Below, one piece after another: positions 1-5,757 of a stretch of 6,005 nt of DNA. Origin of the DNA: Candidatus Latescibacterota bacterium (GTDB lineage: Bacteria; Latescibacterota; UBA2968; GCA-2709665). Below the pieces are notes generated by a model, which ran no database searches, was not told the origin of the DNA, and was given only the letters and a program-made list of their open reading frames with translations. Positions within the stretch are counted from its first letter, which is position 1. Each line of letters opens with the position of its first letter. The DNA lies in assembly GCA_012271065.1 (NCBI GenBank), contig JAAXHE010000140.1, positions 1-6,005 of the forward strand. Direction: 5' to 3'. The position numbers and the translations under genes are program-made.

Positions 1-55
1 AATTTATCTTCGGATTAAGGTTAAATTCCTGCTTGTCTTTCCTCCGAAGTACAAC
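1..55 (+). other. Leader upstream of the first lyase gene; frame open to the window edge
   Basis: No clear promoter or strong ribosome-binding site is visible before the ATG at 56; GAAG at 46-49 is a weak candidate. The reading frame of the downstream gene has no stop codon from base 2 to base 56, so a start outside the window cannot be formally excluded. The gapless alignment with the second paralogue favours ATG 56. A 7-bp inverted repeat, CTTCGGA (8-14) and TCCGAAG (43-49), brackets most of the leader; it may be chance. Confidence 0.5.
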
Positions 56-2458
56 ATGCCCCCACAAGTCCTGATCAAAAGGTACTCCGGACCGTTTCTG
101 GCCGTCATTCTGACGTACTCCACCGCCTGGCCGGGCGTGCCCGGGGACTTCAACGGCGACGGCCACGTGGGATTCGAGGATTTCGTCGCCTTTGTCCGCA
201 ACTTCGGTACGTCCCGGTCCGATGACGGCTTTGACGACAGGTATGATCTGGATCTCAACGGGCGGGTCGGATTTCCTGACTTCGTTCTGTTTGCGGCGGC
301 CTTCGGAGAGGCGAATACGGATCTCCGCGAGGATCCCGTCTACTTGAACGAACAGATCAAGCATATCAGCGATCCCGATCTCTTTGCCTCGATGGATCTG
401 GGCCGCGCCGGGCTCGAGGAAGTCAAACGCGCCGTGGACCAGGGGGACTACGCCGCCGCCTACAGGGCGTGGGGGGCGTACTGGGACGCCCGATCCGGAT
501 TCGACTATATCAACGTCGGCATCCCGTACCACACCATCGACCAGGCATACGAGTACTTCAGCACCAGAAACTATACGGCGGCGGCGGAACGCGTGGCTGC
601 CCACAACATCACCGGATGGGGCGGCGTCACCATACAGCACGGACCGGTTGTGGATTTCAACGCGGATTACGGCAGGAGCGGGAAATACGGATTTCATTAC
701 TGGGGTTGGTCCGGGCCCCTGTTGTGGGCGTACCTTGGCACGCGTGACCCGAAATATCTCGATGTTTTCGACAAGCTCTTCAATCAGTGGTACGAACAGA
801 GGGACGACGTCGTGGGCGCCTACGCGCACCTGAGTCCGATCTGGTATGAACTCGGGCTCGGGTCACGCAGGAACCGCGTCTTCCTGGAATTCTACAAACT
901 GAACCGCGGCCGGCTTTCCGTACGGACTCACGAGCGGATGCTTAAAAACTATCTGGGTTCCGCGCGCTGGCTGTACGAGCTGGAAAAACAGGGATACCGG
1001 TCGGGCAACTGGCAGGTGATGGGATCCTACGCCCTGGCCGAACTGGGCATCAACCTGCCTGAGTTCAGGGAGGCGGAACGGTGGGTCTCGCAGGGCGTTT
1101 ACCGGATTGACGAGCACCTCAAGAGAGACTTCTACGAAGACGGCTGTCATTCCGAGCGCTGCCCGTCCAGCTATTCCAACATCGTCTATCGCGACCCAAG
1201 GAATCTGGCCTTTCTTCTCGAGCGCTTCGGAGGCAACGAAGACCGGGCGGCCGCCCTGCGCCCGCCGCTTGAACGCACGCTGAACCACTGGATGTACCTG
1301 ATCAGTCCCCTGGGCACCCAGCCTGCCGTGAACGACGGCGGCCGCGGCCGTTTCAACCGCGACATTCTTATCGATGGAGGTCGTGCCTTCAATCGCCCGG
1401 ACTTGCTTTGGGTGGCCAAAAACCTCCTCGGCGCCAATATCGACGACCAGGTTGAGCCGCCATCCAAAACGTCAATAGATTTCAGACCGTCGGGTTTCGC
1501 GGTCATGCGCCAGGACTGGACCCGCGAGAGCCCATATCTGGTCATCAACTACGGTGAATATGGCGGAGGGCATTCACACCCCGACATCCTCAGCTTCGAA
1601 CTCTTCGCATATGGGACTGCTCTGGCCGTGGACGCCGGGCTCGGCGTCAGCTACGACGACCCGCTCCACAGGCCGTGGTACAAAACGTCCAGGGCGCACA
1701 ATATGCTGGTGATAGACGAAGCGAACCTCGACCGTAAGATTGCCGCAGGCCAGAAACCTATATGGAACAGCCGGGCGGGATTGGACTACTTTTCGGCGGA
1801 GCACGAAGGCTATCGCTCTCTTGGCGTCCGGCATCGGCGGCATTTTATATTCATCAAATCTTCGGGATCGGCGAATGTGGCGAATCCTTACTTCCTGGTA
1901 TTCGATGCCTTCACCTCCGTCGATGGCGGCAGAAGAGCTTCGTTTTTCCTTCACTCCCCCACGCCGCTGCAGCGGGGCGGAACCGCGGTGTTTTCCACCG
2001 AAGCCCCCGGCCTGCTCGTGGCCACGCCCGATGCCCCATCCATACGCCTGGGCACGGGAATGGCGCATCTCGGAGGCATCCCCGGCCGGCGGCCCGCCCG
2101 GCAGCTCATACGGTGGGCTTCCCTCGACCTGATGACTTCCGGCGGCGGCTCGGTGGACGACCTCGCCGTGTTACTCTATCCCTTCGAGAGCATGCCGCTG
2201 CCGGGAGTGCGGATTCGTCGTGGAGAAAACGGAGGGCCGGGCGGCACCGCGTACCTGATCGTGGAGCACGGCGACGGCGTGGATCACATCGTGATATCAG
2301 ACGGAACATACAGGACATTCGGCGCAAACGGACCTGCCACCGACGCAATGTGCGCTGTTATCAGGACCGCCTCCGACGGCGCCTACCTCTCACACGCAAC
2401 CGTTTCCGGCACAAGGCTGATATTCGGGGGCCGGAACCTGGACGTAAGTTCGCCTTGA
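56..2458 (+). CDS. Secreted heparinase II/III-family polysaccharide lyase with N-terminal dockerin-like domain (copy 1)
   Basis: 800 residues. Residues 1-24 form a modest signal peptide (K8 R9, then a hydrophobic run) with a plausible signal peptidase site after S-T-A (22-24). Residues 29-84 hold two dockerin/EF-hand-type calcium loops: D31, N33, D35, D42 and D64, D66, N68, D75. Residues of about 100-400 match the alpha-helical toroid of heparinase II/III proteins, including GNWQ (N318), FPEF-like LPEF (334-337) and DGCHSERCPSSY (362-373). The C-terminal beta-sandwich has GGGHSHPDILSFELFAYG (503-520), LAVDAG (523-528) and SRAHNMLVID (545-554). By family analogy N318, Y373 and H506 are the likely Asn/Tyr/His catalytic set of a lyase that beta-eliminates uronate-containing glycans outside the cytoplasm. 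The exact substrate (heparan-, alginate- or other-type) cannot be told. The start is supported because it is the same alignment column as the start of copy 2. No cohesin or transporter gene is in view. Confidence 0.92.
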   Translation: MPPQVLIKRYSGPFLAVILTYSTAWPGVPGDFNGDGHVGFEDFVAFVRNFGTSRSDDGFDDRYDLDLNGRVGFPDFVLFAAAFGEANTDLREDPVYLNEQIKHISDPDLFASMDLGRAGLEEVKRAVDQGDYAAAYRAWGAYWDARSGFDYINVGIPYHTIDQAYEYFSTRNYTAAAERVAAHNITGWGGVTIQHGPVVDFNADYGRSGKYGFHYWGWSGPLLWAYLGTRDPKYLDVFDKLFNQWYEQRDDVVGAYAHLSPIWYELGLGSRRNRVFLEFYKLNRGRLSVRTHERMLKNYLGSARWLYELEKQGYRSGNWQVMGSYALAELGINLPEFREAERWVSQGVYRIDEHLKRDFYEDGCHSERCPSSYSNIVYRDPRNLAFLLERFGGNEDRAAALRPPLERTLNHWMYLISPLGTQPAVNDGGRGRFNRDILIDGGRAFNRPDLLWVAKNLLGANIDDQVEPPSKTSIDFRPSGFAVMRQDWTRESPYLVINYGEYGGGHSHPDILSFELFAYGTALAVDAGLGVSYDDPLHRPWYKTSRAHNMLVIDEANLDRKIAAGQKPIWNSRAGLDYFSAEHEGYRSLGVRHRRHFIFIKSSGSANVANPYFLVFDAFTSVDGGRRASFFLHSPTPLQRGGTAVFSTEAPGLLVATPDAPSIRLGTGMAHLGGIPGRRPARQLIRWASLDLMTSGGGSVDDLAVLLYPFESMPLPGVRIRRGENGGPGGTAYLIVEHGDGVDHIVISDGTYRTFGANGPATDAMCAVIRTASDGAYLSHATVSGTRLIFGGRNLDVSSP

Positions 2459-2486
2459 GGCGGACCCGGCCCGATTCCGGCTCTGT

Positions 2487-2526
2487 GAAAACGAGTCGAC
2501 GTCGGATATCCCGTCGGGCGTTTTTC
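2487..2526 (+). terminator. Putative intrinsic (possibly bidirectional) terminator between the two lyase genes
   Basis: Located 28 bases after the copy 1 stop. The core stem is TCGACG (2496-2501) with CGTCGG (2512-2517), including one T-G pair, then GG/CC around an ATAT loop with a two-base bulge. An outer stem can form between GAAAACG (2487-2493) and CGTTTTTC (2519-2526), giving a T-tract on the + strand and an A-tract before the hairpin. It would end the first gene's transcript and separate it from the second. Confidence 0.6.
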
Positions 2527-2603
2527 TTCGTCGCAGAGCCGAATCTCCCATGATCCGCTCGATGGTACGGGTTCTCCAACGGCCCGGACAAACGGAATAC
2601 CCA
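2527..2603 (+). other. Short region before the second lyase gene, no clear promoter
   Basis: I see no good -35/-10 pair here and only a weak GGA about 8 bases before ATG 2604. In-frame ATGs at 2550 and 2562 would add 18 or 14 residues in front of a complete signal peptide and have no Shine-Dalgarno sequence, so they are disfavoured. If the terminator at 2487-2526 works, a non-consensus promoter must lie here; otherwise the gene depends on read-through. Confidence 0.4.
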
Positions 2604-5006
2604 ATGGCCGGAAAAGTCGTACGCTGGATATGGCTGAGCGCCCTCGCGGCGGCCCTGCTGATTCATGCCAATGCCGATTCGGGTTTGCCGGGGGACTTCA
2701 ACGGAGACGGCCTGGTGGCGTTCGACGACTTCGTCGCCCTCGCGCGAAACTTCGGAACCGCCCGTTCGGACGGCGCCTTCGACGACCGTTTCGACCTTGA
2801 CCTCGACGGACGCGTCGGCTTTGGCGACTTCATTCGGTTTGCAAGGATCTTTGGTGAGGCGGGGGCAGATCTCAGGGAAGATCCTGTCTACCTGGAACAG
2901 CAGATCAAGCATATCAGCGATCCCGACCTCTTCGCCGCGATGGATCTGAGCCGTGCCGGGCTCGAGGCCGTGAAGCGCGCCGTCGACCGGGGGGACTACG
3001 CCACAGCCTACAATGCTTGGGGCGCATACTGGGACACCCGACCGGGATTCGCCTACATCAACGCCGGCGTCCCCTTTTACACCGTGGAAGAGGCCTTCCG
3101 GTTCTTCAGTACGAAATCCTATACTGCGGCGGCTGACCGCGTGGCCGCCCACGATATCACCGGGTGGGGCGGCGTCAACATCCAGCACGGCCCGGTTGTG
3201 GACTTCAATGCGGATTACGGTAACGGCGGAAAATACGGATTTCACTACTGGGAATGGTCCCAGCCTCTGCTGTGGGCCTACCTGGGCACGCGGAACACGA
3301 AGTATCTGGACGCGTTCGACGAACTCTTCAATCAGTGGTACGAACAACGGGACGACGTTGTGGGCGCCGAAGCGGACAAGCACCCGATCTGGTACGAGCT
3401 CGGACTGGGCGCCCGGAGGAACCGCGTATTCCTGGAGTTTTACCGACTGAACCGAGGAAGGGTCACGGCAACGACCCACGAACGGATCCTCAAGAACTTC
3501 CTGGGATCCGCCCGCTGGTTGTACGAACTGCAGAAGCAGGGTTACCGGTCGGGCAACTGGCAGGTGATGGGATCCTACGCCCTGGCCGAACTGGGTCTCA
3601 ACTTCCCCGAGTTCGAGGAAGCCGAGCGCTGGGTCTCTCTCGGCGCCCACAGGATTCAGGAGCATCTGTCAAAGGACTTCTATGAGGACGGCTGCCATTC
3701 CGAGCGTTGCCCGTCGAGCTACTCGAATGTCGTCTATCGCGATCCGAGGAATCTCGCCCATCTCCTGGAGAAGTTCGGCGGTCACGAGGATCGTGCGGCC
3801 GCCCTGCGCCCCCCGCTCGAACGGACACTGAACCACTGGATGTACCTGATCAGTCCCCTCGGCACCCAGCCCGCGGTCAACGACGGCGGACGGGCACGGT
3901 TCGACCGGGACGTGTTTGTCGATGGCGGCCGTATTTTCAATCGACCGGACATGCTATGGGTGGCCAGGAACCTCCTTGGAGCCGACATCGACGACAACGC
4001 CGAACCGCCTTCCGGCACGTCAATCGACTTTCGGCCATCGGGTTTCGCCGTCATGCGCATGGACTGGACGCGGGAAAGCCCATATCTGGTTATCAATTAC
4101 GGCGACTGGGGCGGCGGGCATTATCACTACGACATTCTCAGTTTCGAACTGTTCGCTTATGGCGCGGCGCTGGCCGTCGACGCCGGGCTCGGCGTAAGTT
4201 ACGACGATCCGTTACACCGACCCTGGTATATCAGCTCCAAAGCGCACAACATGCTCGTGATAGACGACCAGAACCTGGATCGTCGCATCGCCGTGGGCGA
4301 ACAACCCGTCTGGAGCAGCCAGGAAGGCATGGACTATTTTTCCGCCGAACACCGGGGCTATCGCTCTCTGGGGGTCCGGCATCGACGGCATTTTCTGCTC
4401 GTCAAACCATTGGGAGCCGTAAAGGAGGCGAATCCCTATTTCCTGGTATTCGATGCCTTCTCCGCCGCCGATGGCGGCAGAAAAGCCTCGTTCTACCTTC
4501 ATTCTCCCACGCCGCTGCAGCGTGGCGGGACCGCGGTGTATTCCACCGAAGCGCCCGGCCTGCTCGTCGCCACGCCCGATGCCCCGTCCATACGCGTGGG
4601 TACGGGAATGGCGCATCTGGGGGGCATCCCCGGACGGCGGCCCGCCCGGCAGCTCATCCGCTGGGCTTCTCTGGACCTGCTGACGGCAGGCGGCGGACTG
4701 ACGGACGACCTGGCGGTGTTACTCTATCCTTTCAGTAGCCTGCCGCTGCCGGGCGTGAAGATTCGCCGTGGAGAAAACGGGGGGCCTGGCGGAACTGCGT
4801 ACCTGATCGTGGAACACGGCGGCGGCGTGGATCACATCGTGATATCAGACGGAACCTACAGGACGTTCGGCGCAAACGGACCTGCCACCGACGCAATATG
4901 CGCTGTTATCAGGACCGATTCCGACGGCGCCTACCAGTCACACTCAACCGTTACCGGCACGAGGCTGAGATACGGGGATCGGGTTCTCGACTTTCCTGCA
5001 CCCTGA
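2604..5006 (+). CDS. Secreted heparinase II/III-family polysaccharide lyase with N-terminal dockerin-like domain (copy 2)
   Basis: With the start at 2604 the protein is 800 residues, the same length as copy 1. It opens with a textbook signal peptide: MAGKVVRW, a hydrophobic core at 9-20, and a signal peptidase site after A-N-A (22-24). The longer frame from ATG 2550 would place 18 polar residues before it, so I reject that start. Dockerin-like calcium loops use D31, N33, D35, D42 and D64, D66, D68, D75. The lyase core keeps N318 (GNWQ), E367, Y373, H506, H508, D510 and H548-N549. Identity to copy 1 is about 79% overall and about 81% beyond residue 30 with no insertion or deletion. The catalytic loop differs: DWGGGHYHYD (501-510) against EYGGGHSHPD in copy 1, which may shift substrate preference. 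It has its own leader behind a terminator, so it is not clearly in an operon with copy 1. Role: extracytoplasmic cleavage of a uronate polysaccharide, by family inference; the substrate is unknown. Confidence 0.92.
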   Translation: MAGKVVRWIWLSALAAALLIHANADSGLPGDFNGDGLVAFDDFVALARNFGTARSDGAFDDRFDLDLDGRVGFGDFIRFARIFGEAGADLREDPVYLEQQIKHISDPDLFAAMDLSRAGLEAVKRAVDRGDYATAYNAWGAYWDTRPGFAYINAGVPFYTVEEAFRFFSTKSYTAAADRVAAHDITGWGGVNIQHGPVVDFNADYGNGGKYGFHYWEWSQPLLWAYLGTRNTKYLDAFDELFNQWYEQRDDVVGAEADKHPIWYELGLGARRNRVFLEFYRLNRGRVTATTHERILKNFLGSARWLYELQKQGYRSGNWQVMGSYALAELGLNFPEFEEAERWVSLGAHRIQEHLSKDFYEDGCHSERCPSSYSNVVYRDPRNLAHLLEKFGGHEDRAAALRPPLERTLNHWMYLISPLGTQPAVNDGGRARFDRDVFVDGGRIFNRPDMLWVARNLLGADIDDNAEPPSGTSIDFRPSGFAVMRMDWTRESPYLVINYGDWGGGHYHYDILSFELFAYGAALAVDAGLGVSYDDPLHRPWYISSKAHNMLVIDDQNLDRRIAVGEQPVWSSQEGMDYFSAEHRGYRSLGVRHRRHFLLVKPLGAVKEANPYFLVFDAFSAADGGRKASFYLHSPTPLQRGGTAVYSTEAPGLLVATPDAPSIRVGTGMAHLGGIPGRRPARQLIRWASLDLLTAGGGLTDDLAVLLYPFSSLPLPGVKIRRGENGGPGGTAYLIVEHGGGVDHIVISDGTYRTFGANGPATDAICAVIRTDSDGAYQSHSTVTGTRLRYGDRVLDFPAP

Positions 5007-5011
5007 GGAGG
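5006..5011 (+). promoter_or_regulatory. Strong Shine-Dalgarno AGGAGG overlapping the copy 2 stop codon
   Basis: AGGAGG begins on the last base of the TGA stop of the second lyase and sits 8 bases before ATG 5020. The large lyase genes here have much weaker ribosome-binding sites, so this site is conspicuous and is the main support for the small ORF that follows. Confidence 0.5.
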
Positions 5012-5019
5012 AAGAGCGG

Positions 5020-5100
5020 ATGGGTGTTCCTGAATATCAGATGAATCCCGCAGCACGCACCTTTGTCGGAATGACGATTTCACGCCGCGAAAATCGATAA
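5020..5100 (+). CDS. Possible 26-residue small protein, unknown function
   Basis: An ATG at 5020 opens 26 codons ending in TAA (5098-5100). The product begins MGVPEYQMNP and ends ISRRENR. It is polar with a basic tail and has no membrane segment, cysteine or recognisable motif. Support comes from the AGGAGG at 5006-5011 with ideal 8-base spacing, and from its position 13 bases behind the lyase stop, where translation could be coupled. Against it: a short frame like this arises readily by chance, the corresponding position after copy 1 has no equivalent, and its 3' half overlaps a possible terminator hairpin. I recognise no family; no function is proposed. Confidence 0.3.
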   Translation: MGVPEYQMNPAARTFVGMTISRRENR

Positions 5101-5116
5101 GGATTCCGTCATTTTT
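5070..5116 (+). terminator. Possible intrinsic terminator of the second lyase transcript
   Basis: AATGACG (5070-5076) can pair with CGTCATT (5107-5113), with an inner ATTT/AAAT stem, followed by a T-run at 5112-5116. An alternative fold pairs CGATTT (5075-5080) with AAATCG (5091-5096). The loop is long and the stem not very G+C rich, so this is tentative. Its position directly before a strong promoter fits a transcription-unit boundary. Confidence 0.35.
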
Positions 5117-5119
5117 CAC

Positions 5120-5149
5120 TTGACAAAACTCTATATTTGGTATTATAAT
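5120..5149 (+). promoter_or_regulatory. Consensus housekeeping-sigma promoter for nrdR
   Basis: TTGACA at 5120-5125 and TATAAT at 5144-5149 are both exact consensus hexamers separated by 18 bp. Transcription would start near 5156, giving a leader of about 80 bases before the nrdR ATG. A promoter this close to consensus is expected to be strong and usually needs a repressor to control it, which fits the NrdR-box-like sites overlapping it. Confidence 0.85.
5128..5143 (+). promoter_or_regulatory. NrdR-box-like site 1, inside the promoter spacer
   Basis: ACTCTATATTTGGTAT matches the published NrdR-box consensus acaCwAtATaTwGtgt at about 12 of 16 positions by eye. It lies exactly between the -35 and -10 hexamers, where a bound repressor would block RNA polymerase. 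A+T richness makes a chance match possible, but the spacing to site 2 strengthens it. Confidence 0.45.
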
Positions 5150-5158
5150 AGCAATACC

Positions 5159-5174
5159 CCACAATATAGGGTCC
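5159..5174 (+). promoter_or_regulatory. NrdR-box-like site 2, at the predicted start site
   Basis: CCACAATATAGGGTCC matches the same consensus at about 11 of 16 positions. It starts 31 bp after site 1, leaving a 15-bp gap. This is the three-helical-turn spacing typical of paired NrdR boxes. Its right half also forms the left arm of the inverted repeat at 5164-5195, so the two readings compete. Confidence 0.4.
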
Positions 5175-5195
5175 TTTAACCCGAGGACCCTATAT
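5164..5195 (+). repeat. Perfect 11-bp inverted repeat in the nrdR leader
   Basis: ATATAGGGTCC (5164-5174) and GGACCCTATAT (5185-5195) are exact reverse complements around a 10-base spacer. In RNA they would form a stem-loop near the 5' end of the nrdR transcript; in DNA they could be an operator for a dimeric regulator. No T-tract follows, so it does not look like a terminator. It might stabilise the 5' end of the mRNA. Confidence 0.75.
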
Positions 5196-5226
5196 CTGTC
5201 CCTATCCCTGCTCTCCGTGAGGTCTC

Positions 5227-5232
5227 GGGAGA
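5227..5232 (+). promoter_or_regulatory. nrdR ribosome-binding site
   Basis: GGGAGA lies 6 bases before ATG 5239 and is a reasonable Shine-Dalgarno sequence. Together with the family-typical protein start MRCPYC it fixes the nrdR start codon. Confidence 0.7.
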
Positions 5233-5238
5233 ACTCGC

Positions 5239-5703
5239 ATGAGATGTCCCTACTGTGGAACAGTGGAGGACAAGGTCGTAGATTCCAGGTCCAGCAAGGA
5301 ATCAACGGCCATTCGCAGACGCCGGGAATGCCTGAGTTGCGGTCGGAGGTTCACGACCTACGAATCCATCGAAGATACGCCGCTGATGGTCGTCAAGTCC
5401 GACGGCCGACGTGAACCGTTCGACAAGAACAAGCTCTTTTCCAAGTTGCATCTCGCCTGCAACAAACGGCCCATTTCCATGGACCGGCTCGAAGAGATCG
5501 CAGATCGTATCGAAGCCGTACTGAGCGGCACCGGCGAACGGGAGGTTGAGGCCAACGATATCGGTGAACTGGTCATCAACGAACTCAAAGACCTCGATCA
5601 GGTCGCTTATGTCCGTTTCGCATCGGTCTACAGACAGTTCAAGGATCTGAGCGACTTCGAAAAGGAACTCCGGCAACTCGCTTCCCCTCAAGCGGGCGGC
5701 TGA
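5239..5703 (+). CDS. nrdR: Transcriptional repressor NrdR (regulator of ribonucleotide reductase genes)
   Basis: 154 residues, the usual family length. The N-terminus is the characteristic zinc ribbon: C3-P-Y-C6 and C31-L-S-C34, with a basic RRRRE stretch (26-30) and RRFTTYE (36-42) between and after the cysteine pairs. An ATP-cone domain spans about residues 49-139, starting with VVKSDGRREPFDKNKL (51-66) and containing the conserved VAYVRFASVYRQF (122-134). NrdR senses ATP/dATP through the ATP cone and, when dATP is bound, represses nrd operons at paired NrdR boxes, matching dNTP supply to demand. The gene stands alone on this strand with its own consensus promoter about 90-120 bp upstream, and box-like sites there suggest it represses itself. 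No ribonucleotide reductase gene, nor common neighbours such as ribD, glyA or nusB, is visible. All key residues appear intact. Confidence 0.98.
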   Translation: MRCPYCGTVEDKVVDSRSSKESTAIRRRRECLSCGRRFTTYESIEDTPLMVVKSDGRREPFDKNKLFSKLHLACNKRPISMDRLEEIADRIEAVLSGTGEREVEANDIGELVINELKDLDQVAYVRFASVYRQFKDLSDFEKELRQLASPQAGG

Positions 5704-5757
5704 ACCCGATCACTCCCCTCTCACCGTAGTCACCGGACGCGCCTTTCCCCTTCAGAT

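Larger units (their letters stand above)
56..5006 (+). repeat. Tandem gene duplication, period 2548 bp
   Basis: Every base p in 56-2458 aligns with p+2548 in 2604-5006 with no length change across 2403 bp. Hand counting gives 168 differing residues of 800. The first 30 residues are the most divergent part (22 differences). Some stretches are nearly identical at DNA level, for example 995-1047 against 3543-3595 (53 of 53) and 2275-2369 against 4823-4917 (92 of 95). The intergenic DNA after each copy is not similar, so the repeat unit is the coding region itself. Confidence 0.9.

Noticed and set aside
8..49. 7-bp inverted repeat CTTCGGA/TCCGAAG before the first gene as an operator
   Set aside because: A short match with a 28-base spacer in 55 bases can arise by chance, and no promoter is visible to relate it to.
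2550..2603. Upstream ATG at 2550 as the start of lyase copy 2
   Set aside because: It has no Shine-Dalgarno sequence and would put 18 polar residues before a complete signal peptide. ATG 2604 gives exact start-to-start alignment with copy 1 and an identical length of 800.
2361..3665. 434-codon open frame on the minus strand across the junction of the two lyase genes
   Set aside because: It is antisense to well-supported coding sequence, shows no recognisable domain, and similar antisense frames occur at the matching place in the other copy. It is explained by high G+C codon bias.
3707..4738. 343-codon + strand frame inside copy 2, and the similar 263-codon frame at 1762-2553 in copy 1
   Set aside because: Arginine/proline-rich out-of-frame translations of the lyase coding region with no motif; shadows of the real frame.
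56..5006. Tandem copies as an assembly duplication artefact
   Set aside because: The copies differ at 168 of 800 residues and have different flanking DNA, so this is a genuine duplication.
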